NCBI RefSeq assembly: GCF_002741015.1
Contig: NZ_CP016620.1
Span: forward strand, 62,001 to 126,000
Source: Microvirga ossetica
GTDB taxonomy: Bacteria; Pseudomonadota; Alphaproteobacteria; Rhizobiales; Beijerinckiaceae
Reading direction: 5' to 3'
Length of the DNA stretch: 64,000 nucleotides
Part shown: one piece after another, positions 48,138 through 57,160 of the stretch
Numbering within the stretch: position 1 is the first letter of the stretch
How the letters are laid out: every line of letters starts with the position of its first letter
Made by a program: the position numbers and the translations under genes
Notes under the pieces: generated by a model
The model's database searches: none
What the model saw: the letters and a program-made list of their open reading frames with translations, nothing else
Told to the model about the DNA's origin: nothing

Positions 48138-50270
48138 GTGTCGATCTCCTCTGTCCGTCTGCACCGCCTGCTGCTGGTGGCTTCGCTGCTCGTCCCAGCT
48201 ATCGTCTTCGTTGCCGCGGCAGCCTGGAACCGCTTTGAGGTCCTGCGCGAGAACGACGAGACGATCTCCCGCACGGCGGCGATCCTGCATGAGCACGCTC
48301 ATAAGGTGTTCGATACGGTCGATCTGGTGATCGGGCGGGTCGAGGACCGCACCCATGGACTGTCCTGGGACGAGATCGCAGCCCCTGAGACCAGCGCCTT
48401 TCTCCAGAGGATCAAGGCTCCACTGGAGCAGGTCGTCTCGATCTGGATCACGGATGCGACCGGGCATGTGCGGGCCGGCAGCCAGCCTTGGAATCCTGCC
48501 GTCACCATCGATGAGCGCGAGTGGTTCCAGGCGCAGCGCGAGCGGGATGTCGGCACCTACATCAGCGCTCAGTTCCAGGGCAGGGCCACCCGTGCAGCCT
48601 CCTTCGCGGTCAGCCGTCGCCGCTCAAGCCCGGACCGGCACTTCGACGGGATCATCCATGTAGCGCTCAGCCCCGAGTACTTCAGCCGCTTCTTCCAGGA
48701 GGCAGTGCCGCCAGGGCCAAGTGCCGCCGCTCTGATCCGCGAGGATGGCGCCATCCTTGCCCGTTCGCCCGCCCAGGTGACCTATACCCGGTTGGGACCG
48801 GACAACATCCTCATGCGCAGCATCGCAACCCAACCCGATGGAGGCGTCGTGTTCGGGGTATCCTCCACGGACCAGCGCGAGCGGCATTATGCCTATCGGC
48901 GCGTGGGAGCCTACCCAATTTATGTTGCCTTTGGCATCGACGCGGATGTTGTCCTTGGGCGCTGGTACCGCAACCTCCAGCTTTATGGAGCCGTAGCGCT
49001 CCTGTCAGCCCTGACGCTTCTGCTTGTCTCGTGGCTGGCGCTGCAGCGGGCTAAGGCGGAGCAGGAGGCTCTAGTCCGGTTGCGGCACGAAAGTGAGCAG
49101 CGCCTGGCGGCCGAGCAGCGCCTGCTGCAGGCGCAGAAGATGGAGAGCATCGGTCAGCTCACCGGCGGCATTGCGCATGACTTCAACAACCTGCTGGCGG
49201 TGATCCTCGGCAACCTTGAACTGCTGCGCAAGCGCATCGGGGATGATGACCGCGCCAAGCGGCTGCTGGAGGGAGCGTTCCAGGGAGCCCAGCGCGGGGC
49301 TGCCCTGACCCAGCGGCTGCTGGCCTTCTCCCGCCGTCAGGATCTTACCCCACGAGCCGTCGACGTGCCGCAGCTCGTGTCCAGCATGACGGACCTGCTG
49401 ATCCGCTCGCTGGGGCCGAGCGTCCAGATCGTGACCCGGTTTCCTACGGGCCTGCCGCCGGTCAAGGTCGATCCGAACCAGCTTGAGATGGCCCTGCTGA
49501 ACCTGGCGGTGAATGCCCGTGACGCCATGCCGACCAGTGGCACGATCACCATCTCGGCGCATACAGAAGAGGTGACGGTCGGGAACGAGCACAGTGTGAG
49601 CCCCGGCTCTTACGTCTGCGTGTCGGTGAGCGATACCGGCATGGGCATGGATGCCGCCACATTGGCGCGTGCCATTGAGCCGTTCTTCACAACCAAGGGC
49701 GTCGGGAAGGGCACCGGCTTGGGCCTGTCGATGATCCATGGCCTGGCAGTCCAGTCAGGCGGCACCTTGAAGCTGAAAAGCGAGGTAGGGAAGGGCACGA
49801 CCGCCGAGATCTGGCTGCCCCGGAGCGCGGCGATTGCAGCAGCAACGGCCAGCGACGAGAAAACCCGCCCAGAGCATCGCACCTGCACGGTGCTGCTGGT
49901 CGAGGATGATCCCCTCGTGATGACTGGCACCGCCGCCATGCTGGAGGACCTCGACCACAGGGTGGTAGAAGCCTCCTCAGGCAAAGAGGCTCTCCGGCTC
50001 CTGCGGGAGAATGCCTCGATTGACCTGGTGGTGACCGACCATGCCATGCCGGGGATAACCGGGTTGGAGTTGGCGGAGCAAATCCGGGCGGAGTGGCCTG
50101 ATATGCCGATCCTACTGGCCAGCGGTCATGCCGAGCTGCCGGAGCGGAGCGGGCTTGCCGTTCCGCGGCTGACCAAGCCGTTCCGGCAGAACGAACTGGA
50201 GAGTGCGATTGCGGCGCTCGTCACGCCGGCTTGTGAGCCTGTCAACGTGGTGCCATTCCGCAGATCGTAA
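48138..50270 (+). CDS. Membrane-bound hybrid histidine kinase with dCache/CHASE-like sensor
   Basis: A 710-residue protein from GTG 48138. A transmembrane helix (LLLVASLLVPAIVFVAAAAW) leads to a periplasmic sensor of about 250 residues (WITDATGHVRAGSQPW, WFQAQRERDVGTYIS: dCache-like) and a second helix (LYGAVALLSALTLLLVSWLA). The cytoplasmic part has HisKA with His about 347 (GGIAHDFNNLLAVI), ATPase boxes (NLAVNARDAMP, GMDAATLARAIEPFF, GKGTGLGLSM) and a receiver with Asp about 634 (VVTDHAMPG). The periplasmic sensor suggests response to a small organic ligand. It is followed by a convergent hybrid kinase. Confidence 0.92.
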   Translation: MSISSVRLHRLLLVASLLVPAIVFVAAAAWNRFEVLRENDETISRTAAILHEHAHKVFDTVDLVIGRVEDRTHGLSWDEIAAPETSAFLQRIKAPLEQVVSIWITDATGHVRAGSQPWNPAVTIDEREWFQAQRERDVGTYISAQFQGRATRAASFAVSRRRSSPDRHFDGIIHVALSPEYFSRFFQEAVPPGPSAAALIREDGAILARSPAQVTYTRLGPDNILMRSIATQPDGGVVFGVSSTDQRERHYAYRRVGAYPIYVAFGIDADVVLGRWYRNLQLYGAVALLSALTLLLVSWLALQRAKAEQEALVRLRHESEQRLAAEQRLLQAQKMESIGQLTGGIAHDFNNLLAVILGNLELLRKRIGDDDRAKRLLEGAFQGAQRGAALTQRLLAFSRRQDLTPRAVDVPQLVSSMTDLLIRSLGPSVQIVTRFPTGLPPVKVDPNQLEMALLNLAVNARDAMPTSGTITISAHTEEVTVGNEHSVSPGSYVCVSVSDTGMGMDAATLARAIEPFFTTKGVGKGTGLGLSMIHGLAVQSGGTLKLKSEVGKGTTAEIWLPRSAAIAAATASDEKTRPEHRTCTVLLVEDDPLVMTGTAAMLEDLDHRVVEASSGKEALRLLRENASIDLVVTDHAMPGITGLELAEQIRAEWPDMPILLASGHAELPERSGLAVPRLTKPFRQNELESAIAALVTPACEPVNVVPFRRS

Positions 50271-50393
50271 GTGGTCGTTCACTGGCAGAGCACGATGGTC
50301 GCTTTACCCGGACATCTTTGAGAGCGCGGTCCGTTCAGTCCGCGCCAAGCCGCCCCCGCGCTCTCGATCATCGGTGCCGTCGCCAGGGGCTAC

Positions 50394-53300
50394 TCACTGC
50401 GCTGCCTCCAAGCGCAGTTTAGAGACCGCTGCAGCCAAAGCCTGTGCCAGGTCGGGCTCGCTGTAGGGTTTGATCAACAGAACTGCGGTCTCAAGCTCAT
50501 GCCCGGCGGACATGGCCTCATCGCCGGTTGCAAAGACCACGCTCAGATCAGGCCGGGTCTGGAGGACGCGCCGAGCCAGTTCTGCCCCGGACAGGTCAGG
50601 AAGTCCGACATCAGTAACCAGGATATCAATGGAATTGGCTTCTAACGCGCGCAGAGCTGCTGCCGCGTCGGCAGCCTGAATGACCGTGTGGCCGAGATCT
50701 GCCAGCATCTCGGCTGTGCTGCTCCGGATCAGATCGTCATCCTCAACCAGCAGGACAGTCCAAGTCACAGCCGTCTCCGGCGTCGGGACTGGCGCCTCGG
50801 CAGGCACTGAGGGCTGGGAGGGTCGGCTGGCGGCCTGGTTGCGCTGCTGCTGGTTCGCGAGCACATGTCGGATCTTCCGCGCCAGGTCCTCACGCGTATA
50901 CGGCTTTGGTAGGAGTTCCACGCCCGGGTCGAGGCGCCCGCCATGCACAATCGCGTTCTCCGTGTAGCCGGAGGTGAACAGCACCGCGATGTTCGGCAGG
51001 CGGGCCTTTGCCTTACGTGCCAGCTCGGGACTGCGCAGGGGACCGGGCATGACCACATCGGTGAACAGGAGGTCGATCTCGATCCCGCTCTCAATGACGG
51101 TCAGGGCGCTCGCCGCGTCACGGGCCTTGAGCACGCGATAGCCAAGGTCCGACAGGAGCGCGACCGCAGTCTCGCGCACGTCGTCGTCATCCTCCACCAC
51201 CAAGATCGTCTCGCTCCCGCCTCGGACTGGTGCGGTGCGAAGATCGGTCAGCATGTCCTCCTGCTCGTGCACGCGGGGAAGATAGATCTTCACCGTCGTG
51301 CCCTGGCCAACCTCGCTGTAGATCTTGATGTGGCCACCGGACTGCTTGACGAGGCCGTACACCATCGACAGGCCGAGGCCGGTCCCTTTGCCCTCCGGCT
51401 TGGTGCTGAAGAAGGGCTCGAACACGCGCTCCAGGATCTCGGGCGGAATGCCGCTGCCGGTGTCGGTGACCGCGAGCATGACATATTGGCCTGCCGGCGC
51501 ATCGTTCTGGAGGGCATAGCGGTCATCCAGCAGGGCGTTGCCTGCCTCAATCGTCAGGCGTCCTTGGCCGTTCATGGCGTCGCGGGCGTTGATCGCCAGG
51601 TTCAGAATGGCATTCTCGATCTGCCCCGGATCGACCTGGACGTTCCAGAGACCACCAGAGACCACGGTCTCGACCTCGATCTCCTCGCCGAGGGCCCGGC
51701 GCAACATGTCGTCCATGCCCTTGATGAAGCGGCCGACATTCACGACCTTTGGCTCCAGCGGCTGGCGCCGGCCAAAGGCCAGGAGCTGGGAGGCCAGCTT
51801 AGAGCCGCGCGAGACGCCGGCAAGCGCATTCTGCACCCGCGTCTCGGCCCGCTCGTTGCCGGCGACATCCTTGGAAAGAAGCTGAAGGTTGCCGCTGATC
51901 ACCTGAAGCAGGTTGTTGAAGTCGTGCGCCACCCCGCCGGTCAGCTGACCCAGAGCCTCCATTTTCTGCGAGCTGCGCAGATGCTCCTCGAACCGCTTGC
52001 GCTCGGTAATGTCGCGGCCGGCGGCGTAGAACTGATCGCCTTCAGGAACGCAGTACCAGCTGTACCAGCGGTACGAGCCGTCCCGGGCCCGCATGCGCAT
52101 GTCGAAGTCGCGGACAATCTGGCCTGCGGCCAGCCGCTCGAACTGCATCTGTGCCGCAACAAGGTCGCTTGGATGGGCGAGGGCATCGAACCGCATGCCC
52201 AAGAGTTCCGCAGGCTCATAGCTGAGCGCCGCAGACCAGGCTGGATTGGCGCTGCGGTAGAGCCCATCGAGGCCGCAGAGCAGGAAAAGGTCCTGGCTCA
52301 TGCGCCAGACGAGGTCGCGCTCAAGCGTGCATTCCCGGATCTTCTGTTCCAGCGTCTCGTTCAGTTGCCGTAGGGCGTTTTCAGCCCGCACCTGATGCGT
52401 GACATCATGGCCTTCGGCGAAGATCCCCGAGATGGAACCATCGGCTTCGACAATCGGCTGGTAGATGAGGTTGACGAAGCGCTTTTCGGGTGGAGTGCCC
52501 GGCTCCCGTTGCAGATCGACCGGCATGCTGCGGCCAATGAAGGGCTCGCCCGTCCGATAGACCTCATCCAGGATCTCGAAGAACCCCTGTCCCTCAATCT
52601 CAGGCAGGGCCTGTCGGACTGGAAGGCCGGTCAGGTCACGATGCCCGACCAGCTGCTGGTAGGCCTCGTTCATGAACTCGAAAATGTGTTCCGGTCCCTG
52701 AAGGACGCACATGAAGCCGGGCGCCCGCTGGAATAGGGCCCGCAGCCGGTCACGTTCGGCGGTCGTGAGCTCGACTTCGGAGGCAAGGTGCGCATTGACC
52801 TCTTCCAGCGCTTTAGCCGCTTGCTGGCGCATCCCGAGCGCCTCGGCCAGGGCCGCCGCGCGCCGATGTTCCGCCTCAAAGGCATCGGCGCTCGCCAGAC
52901 CGGACGAGATCTGACCGGCGAGCAGCTTCAGGAAGCCGAGATAGTCGGCGTCGAACAGCCGGTGCGGGTTGAGGCCGACCACCATGGCGCCGACCGGGGC
53001 CTCGCCACCTTGCCCGATGAGCGGAACAACCACCGCCTGGGTCGGAGGGCGGTTCCAGGCGCCGGTGGGCAGGTCTGCGAGGCCGGAGAGATCGACCACG
53101 GCGTCGGCCCTGTAGAGCGGCCATAGGCTGGAAGTGGAGCGATCCAGACGCTCGGGCGCGGCGGGATGACCCGACGGGAGCCCAGTGGCAAAGGCAAGGC
53201 GGGCGGAGCCATCGTCCTCGAAGAGGTATGTGAGGCTGAAGGGGAGATCCTGCGGATTGGTTGCCAAGCCGGCATGTGCAGCGGCCAATACGGCCGTTCG

Positions 53301-53870
53301 GCTGTCGGCACCGGCCAGGCCGCCGGCCAGCACGCGCAGCGAGCTGAGCCGGCGCTCGCTGATGATGCGATCCGTGTCCTCCGTGACGGCACAGAGCACG
53401 CCCCCGACCTGGCCATCGTCGTCCAGCACCGGGCTGTAGGAGAACGTGTGATAGGTCTCCTCGGGGTAACCATGGCGTTCCAGGAGCAGCAGCAGGGCAC
53501 GGTCAAAGGTGGCCTCGCCCTGCTCGTAGACCTTGCGCAGCCGAGGCTCGATATCGGGCCAGATCTCGGCCCACAGCTCGCGTGTGGGCTGGGCCAGACC
53601 ATCCGGGTGCTTGATGCCAAGAGTGGGGCGATAGGCGTCATTGTAGAGAAAAGCGATCTCCGGGCCCCAGCCGAGCCACATCTCGAAGCGTGAGGTGAGG
53701 AGGATCCGGGTTGCGACTTTTAACGCCTCCGGCCAACGCTCCGGAGGGCCAAGTGGAGTCTGGGTCCAATCCTTGGCCCGCATCAGGGCCGCCATCTCGC
53801 CATTGCCGACAAAGATCTCTGGGGTTCCGGATGTGGGCGCTGGCAAGGATACGATCTCCCGAGCTTGCAA
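50394..53870 (-). CDS. Large hybrid histidine kinase with PAS/GAF sensors and two receivers
   Basis: A soluble 1158-residue protein. The N-terminal region (DWTQTPLGPPERWPEALK, then WGPEIAFLYNDAYRPTLG) is a PAS-type domain common in bacterial light/redox kinases. A GAF-like part follows (residues 175-340), then a PAS (LFQRAPGFMCVLQGPEHIFE) and a second PAS with PAC (WYSWYCVPEGDQFYAAGRDI). HisKA has His about 649 (GGVAHDFNNLLQVI), and the ATPase boxes are intact. Two receivers follow, with Asp about 938 (FTDVVMPG) and 1087 (VTDVGLPD). Two receivers in series suggest branched or buffered phosphotransfer. It is divergent from the NepR-like gene. Confidence 0.93.
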   Translation of the reverse strand: MQAREIVSLPAPTSGTPEIFVGNGEMAALMRAKDWTQTPLGPPERWPEALKVATRILLTSRFEMWLGWGPEIAFLYNDAYRPTLGIKHPDGLAQPTRELWAEIWPDIEPRLRKVYEQGEATFDRALLLLLERHGYPEETYHTFSYSPVLDDDGQVGGVLCAVTEDTDRIISERRLSSLRVLAGGLAGADSRTAVLAAAHAGLATNPQDLPFSLTYLFEDDGSARLAFATGLPSGHPAAPERLDRSTSSLWPLYRADAVVDLSGLADLPTGAWNRPPTQAVVVPLIGQGGEAPVGAMVVGLNPHRLFDADYLGFLKLLAGQISSGLASADAFEAEHRRAAALAEALGMRQQAAKALEEVNAHLASEVELTTAERDRLRALFQRAPGFMCVLQGPEHIFEFMNEAYQQLVGHRDLTGLPVRQALPEIEGQGFFEILDEVYRTGEPFIGRSMPVDLQREPGTPPEKRFVNLIYQPIVEADGSISGIFAEGHDVTHQVRAENALRQLNETLEQKIRECTLERDLVWRMSQDLFLLCGLDGLYRSANPAWSAALSYEPAELLGMRFDALAHPSDLVAAQMQFERLAAGQIVRDFDMRMRARDGSYRWYSWYCVPEGDQFYAAGRDITERKRFEEHLRSSQKMEALGQLTGGVAHDFNNLLQVISGNLQLLSKDVAGNERAETRVQNALAGVSRGSKLASQLLAFGRRQPLEPKVVNVGRFIKGMDDMLRRALGEEIEVETVVSGGLWNVQVDPGQIENAILNLAINARDAMNGQGRLTIEAGNALLDDRYALQNDAPAGQYVMLAVTDTGSGIPPEILERVFEPFFSTKPEGKGTGLGLSMVYGLVKQSGGHIKIYSEVGQGTTVKIYLPRVHEQEDMLTDLRTAPVRGGSETILVVEDDDDVRETAVALLSDLGYRVLKARDAASALTVIESGIEIDLLFTDVVMPGPLRSPELARKAKARLPNIAVLFTSGYTENAIVHGGRLDPGVELLPKPYTREDLARKIRHVLANQQQRNQAASRPSQPSVPAEAPVPTPETAVTWTVLLVEDDDLIRSSTAEMLADLGHTVIQAADAAAALRALEANSIDILVTDVGLPDLSGAELARRVLQTRPDLSVVFATGDEAMSAGHELETAVLLIKPYSEPDLAQALAAAVSKLRLEAAQ

Positions 53871-54191
53871 AAGCGGAGGTGTATACCGAGCGTCGAGGCC
53901 TCGATCCAGATGAAAATGAGGACCGTTTCGCTATGTACGCATCAGGTATGCTCTTTGCGAGCGAGCCATTGACGAGCTGCCGTTGAGCCGTATTTCCGGC
54001 GGTTGAATTATTCGCGGGTTCTGCGTCGAATGATACAAAGGGTGGGGAGCGCCGATCTGCGGTGCGCCTGTTCAGTCCCTGAGCGGAGAACCGCTTACGG
54101 TCTGTTAACCATGTTCCGGGATGATTTTGGGCAAATCACAAGGCTGGTTCGCAGCCGATGTTGCTTGGGGCGCAGTACCAACAGGAGCCCA
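53871..54191. other. 321-bp divergent regulatory region
   Basis: This spacer separates the large hybrid kinase from the NepR-like gene. I looked for an EcfG-type promoter (GGAAC, 16-17 bases, CGTT) and found no exact match. No other gene is supported. Confidence 0.5.
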
Positions 54192-54383
54192 ATGAGTACC
54201 GAGGGAAATCCGGATCAGAAGATCACGCGTCCGCGGCTTGGACCGGACGCACGGGAGCATATCGGAGCCCAACTTCAAGCCGTCTACGCTGAAATCGAGG
54301 GTCAGCCGATTCCCAACGACCAGATCGACTTGTTGCTTGCGTTACGGCGCGCCGAACGTGAGCTGGGGCGCAAAGAGCTCTGA
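54192..54383 (+). CDS. nepR: NepR-like anti-sigma factor
   Basis: A 63-residue protein from ATG 54192, preceded by AACAGGAGCCC. The core HIGAQLQAVYAEIEGQPIPN with DQIDLLLALRRAERE fits the NepR pattern (IGxxLRxxYxxxxxxPIPxxxxxLLxxL), two helices that clamp the general stress sigma factor EcfG and are displaced by phosphorylated PhyR. Neither phyR nor ecfG is adjacent, so this could be a second NepR paralogue. Neighbouring kinases and receivers suggest a link to general stress signalling. Confidence 0.72.
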   Translation: MSTEGNPDQKITRPRLGPDAREHIGAQLQAVYAEIEGQPIPNDQIDLLLALRRAERELGRKEL

Positions 54384-54509
54384 CCAGAACGCGGCCTCTT
54401 CATCCAAGCTGCCTTGGTCTTGTAGGCTTCGCTGCACTGGCCATGTGCCTGAATGCCTCGACGGCAGGAGGATCGCCCCGATCCCGGAAGGCTGTCAGCT
54501 CACCCCGCG

Positions 54510-54827
54510 ATGGATAAAACCTTGCCGCATGTACTGGTGGTCGAGAGCGCGGAGGCTGCCTTGGATTATCTGCAGGAGCATGGCAGCGACGTCGCAATGA
54601 TCTTCGCCGATATCCGCTTGGCCGGCTCGATGGATGGGGTTCAGCTCGCCAAGGCGGCCTGCACGCTCTGGCCGACGATCCGGATCGTGCTCACCTCGGG
54701 CGCCGCTGTCGACGCACTGGATGATCTGCCTGATTACGTCACTTTCATGCCGAAGCCCTGGCGCGGCCTCGATGTGCTGATCGAGGCCGAGAAGGCCGTG
54801 CACCAGCCGCAACTGCCGGTGTCCTGA
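54510..54827 (+). CDS. Shortened receiver-domain protein lacking the acidic pocket
   Basis: A 105-residue protein. The second half is a normal receiver (MIFADIRLAGSMDGVQLAKA with D34 as phospho-acceptor, IRIVLTSGAAVD, TFMPKPWRG). The N-terminus reads HVLVVESAEAALDYLQ, so about 30 residues containing the acidic pair, helix 1 and strand 2 are missing compared with its neighbour. Mg binding and phosphorylation would be impaired. It is either a binding-only pseudo-receiver or a decaying gene. The stop overlaps the next start (TGATG). Confidence 0.7.
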   Translation: MDKTLPHVLVVESAEAALDYLQEHGSDVAMIFADIRLAGSMDGVQLAKAACTLWPTIRIVLTSGAAVDALDDLPDYVTFMPKPWRGLDVLIEAEKAVHQPQLPVS

Positions 54828-55222
54828 TGGGACTCTCCGAAGCTCCCGTCGCACCCCTGGTTCTCGTGGTCGAGGACGAGCCGTTGGTGCGCATGACCGC
54901 AGTGGACGAACTGGAGGAGGCCGGTTTCCCGGTGCTGGAAGCCGTGAACGCAGACGAAGCACTGAGGGTGCTGGAGGCGCGTTCCGACGAGGTGCAGGTG
55001 CAGTTCACCGACGTGCACATGCCGGGCTCGATGGACGGAATGGCGCTGGCCGAGCAAGTTCACCGGCGTTGGCCGCACATCCTGTTGCTGATCTCCTCTG
55101 GCCGTGCGCAGCCGGATCCCGACGAGATCCCGGATCACGGCCGGTTTCTGCCAAAGCCGTATTACGGCGTCACCCTGGTGCACAGCATCTCAGGACTGAT
55201 GCAGATGCAGCGAGGATCATAG
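54827..55222 (+). CDS. Single-domain response regulator
   Basis: A 131-residue receiver with an intact pocket (VVEDEP, E16-D17-E18), phospho-acceptor D62 in FTDVHMPGSMDG, Ser in LLISSGRA and K110 in FLPKPYYG. The ADIRLAGSMDG motif of the preceding gene and DVHMPGSMDG here indicate that the two arose by duplication. Start overlap (TGATG) indicates translational coupling. It has no output domain and probably shuttles phosphate with one of the flanking hybrid kinases. Confidence 0.88.
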   Translation: MGLSEAPVAPLVLVVEDEPLVRMTAVDELEEAGFPVLEAVNADEALRVLEARSDEVQVQFTDVHMPGSMDGMALAEQVHRRWPHILLLISSGRAQPDPDEIPDHGRFLPKPYYGVTLVHSISGLMQMQRGS

Positions 55223-55250
55223 AGGGGTTCTTAATACCGGAGCGAGGTGG

Positions 55251-55550
55251 TCAGGCGGCCTCGCATTCAGCCTGCTGGAGAGCGTGCTCGATGGCGGCAC
55301 GGACCTCATCTACGCAACCAAGCTGCTCGATGCCCCGGCGCAGTATCCGGAGATCATTTGCCGGCGCCTTGGCATGCACCGCAAATCGCACCAGGACGGG
55401 GGTCCCGGGAAACACCTCGACAAGGCTTTTGCGGACCTCCGCCAGAACATGCTGTCCTCTGTCGTCGATCCCGCTGCGGCGAAGGTTGACGCCAAGACGT
55501 TGAAGATGTGGGCGTGCATTCCAGTAGATCTCGACGATATCAGTGGTCAA
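55251..55550 (-). CDS. Hypothetical protein
   Basis: A 99-residue soluble alpha/beta protein with TTG start (TTGACCACTGAT). It begins MTTDIVEIYWNARPHLQRLG and continues VRKSLVEVFPGTPVLVRFAV, ending in Ala/Glu-rich helices. The family is not recognised. It converges with the receiver gene, leaving 28 bp between the stops. Confidence 0.55.
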   Translation of the reverse strand: MTTDIVEIYWNARPHLQRLGVNLRRSGIDDRGQHVLAEVRKSLVEVFPGTPVLVRFAVHAKAPANDLRILRRGIEQLGCVDEVRAAIEHALQQAECEAA

Positions 55551-55598
55551 AGGCTGTTCCCCTGCTTGTGTCTGAGAGGGGACAACGCCTATGCGCGG

Positions 55599-55781
55599 TC
55601 AAGGTTCAGCCCAGGCCTCCACCAGTCTTCTGGCCGTGAGCGCATCACCGGTTGCCGCGAAGGCGGCCGTGTTGTCGAAGATGAACCAGGTCTCGACACC
55701 CGCAGCGGCATCCCTGGCGAGCACCTCCGCGATGGCTGACAGGCATTCGGGGCTGTAGGCAGATCCCTGGTGAAATGGATG
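55599..55781 (-). pseudogene. DUF72-family protein C-terminal fragment
   Basis: The frame YSPECLSAIAEVLARDAAAG with VETWFIFDNTAAFAATGDAL and TARRLVEAWAEP matches the end of DUF72 proteins (FDNTAxGxAxxNALxLR). Upstream sequence in this frame is not of the family, so only about 60 residues remain. Confidence 0.6.
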
Positions 55782-55891
55782 TTCCTCACCCGTGCGGGAT
55801 CTCACCGGCTCTATGATCGAACAAGTGGCCGAGGCTTGACGTTTAGTATCCAGCCGCCCGCGGCTCCGCCTCATGAACGATGGGGACGCTG

Positions 55892-56047
55892 ATGCCCCGC
55901 TACGACGTCCATCTGCGCTCCAAGGCCCCGTTGATGCGGGACAGGGAGGGAGTGGATCTGCCCGACCCCATGACGGCTCAGGGCGCAGCTGACAAGGTCG
56001 CGTCGGAACTCCATGGCGGCCTTCTGGGCACTGTTGCAGTAACTTGA
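55892..56047 (+). pseudogene. DUF6894-like gene truncated by IS6
   Basis: ATG 55892, with GGGGAC upstream, opens MPRYDVHLRSKAPLMRDREG with VDLPDPMTAQGAADKVASEL, the family layout MPRYxxHLR...D.EG..LPD. It runs into the left end of IS6 copy F at 56027, which supplies the stop codon 56045-56047. Confidence 0.65.
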
Positions 56048-56838
56048 AACGGGCAAAGAAATCTCGTCGAACGGGCCGCTCAGGCAGCAAGACCGAAGAG
56101 CTTGTTGACGAGACGGACTTCGCCTGTCGCCTGACGTTCCCGCTGGATGCAATGACCGCGGCGGATCATACGCATGATCTCAAAACCCTTCAGGGTCGCG
56201 GCGGCGGTTTTCATTGTGCGAAAGCCGCGCGTCGGTCGGATCACGCGCTTGAGCGCGCCATGATCCGCTTCAAGGATGTTGTTCAAGTACTTTGACGTCC
56301 GATGCTCGACATCTTTCGACAGCAGCCCTTCGTTCTGCAAGCGCCGGATTGCCTTCGGATACAACGCCAACTTGTCGGTCGTGATCGAGGATGGCGGATA
56401 GTCGCTTACGGTCTTGAGAGCCTTGCGCAGGAAGCGATACGCCGCTCCAGTATCACGCCGATGGGACAGCATGGAGGCGATTAGCCGGCCGTGTTTATCG
56501 ACCGCTCGAAACAAGTACCGCCAGCGTCCGCCCACTCGCACATAGGTCTCATCCACTCGCCATGAGCCTGAACGATGTCCCTGGTATGGTCGCACCCGCT
56601 TCTCGATCTCCGGAGCATAGCGCTGAACCCAACGGAAGATCGTGGATGGATCAATTGCGACACCGCGTTCCTGCATCATCTCGGCGAGATCGCGATAGCT
56701 GACCCCATACTTGCAATACCAGCGCACGCATAGAAGGATGATCTCAACCGGAAAGCGGCGGCGCTTGAACAGAGACAACAGGACAGCTCCTACGGTAGCC
56801 GCCCGCCACTACACTGCCAAGGTTAATGCAACGGTGCC
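56027..56838 (-). mobile_element. IS6-family insertion sequence (copy F)
   Basis: The inverted ends are GGCACTGTTGCAGTAAC (56027) and, reverse-complemented, GGCACCGTTGCATTAAC (ending 56838). Length is 812 bp. Flanks GCCTTCTG and CCCGGGAG do not match. Confidence 0.9.
56080..56778 (-). CDS. IS6-family transposase
   Basis: A 232-residue transposase starting MSLFKRRRFPVEIILLCVRW, TTG start, with DDE residues in WRVDETYVRV, ITTDKLALY and NILEADHGALKR. It is a close sibling of the copies at 33009 and 46115, in opposite orientation to both. Confidence 0.95.
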   Translation of the reverse strand: MSLFKRRRFPVEIILLCVRWYCKYGVSYRDLAEMMQERGVAIDPSTIFRWVQRYAPEIEKRVRPYQGHRSGSWRVDETYVRVGGRWRYLFRAVDKHGRLIASMLSHRRDTGAAYRFLRKALKTVSDYPPSSITTDKLALYPKAIRRLQNEGLLSKDVEHRTSKYLNNILEADHGALKRVIRPTRGFRTMKTAAATLKGFEIMRMIRRGHCIQRERQATGEVRLVNKLFGLAA

Positions 56839-57090
56839 CCCGGGAGCAACGGAGTTGCCGCGCCGGCGGCATAGACGACCAGTTCAGACGATCTGCTCGT
56901 AGGGTATTCCAGTTGGCACGGTGACGATGGAATGATGTGAAGCCAAAGCGGTATGGACCGCCGGACCTGGAGAACCCGTGGCGTTGTCTTGCGTCAGTCG
57001 AGCGCGATAATGTGAGAGGGACCAGCTTCCAGCGTAAAACATCAGGGCCTGTGGTCATGAAGAACCGCGTTCAAAGGCCGGAGACATGAC
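56839..57090. other. 252-bp stretch without a recognised gene
   Basis: Short frames only. The stretch lies between IS6 copy F and an IS110-type relic. Confidence 0.4.
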
Positions 57091-57160
57091 TGCACCCGCC
57101 CCGCTAGGCCTAAACGTCAACAACAATCACATTGCCAAACGGGCGCCATCCAGACATGAC
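57091..57160 (-). repeat. ~70-bp segment shared with 61090-61155
   Basis: Read on the minus strand, GTCATGTCTGGATGGCGCCC, then GTTTGGCAATGTGAT and GGCCTAGCGGGGCGGGTGCA match the plus strand at 61090-61155 with few differences. It is probably the non-coding end of an IS110-type element. Confidence 0.65.

Noticed and set aside
50943..52373. 476-codon open frame on the plus strand
   Set aside because: Antisense of the kinase and receiver region of the large hybrid kinase; no family motif.
53871..54191. EcfG-type promoter upstream of the NepR-like gene
   Set aside because: No GGAAC-N16/17-CGTT match was found by eye; closest strings lack one of the two boxes.
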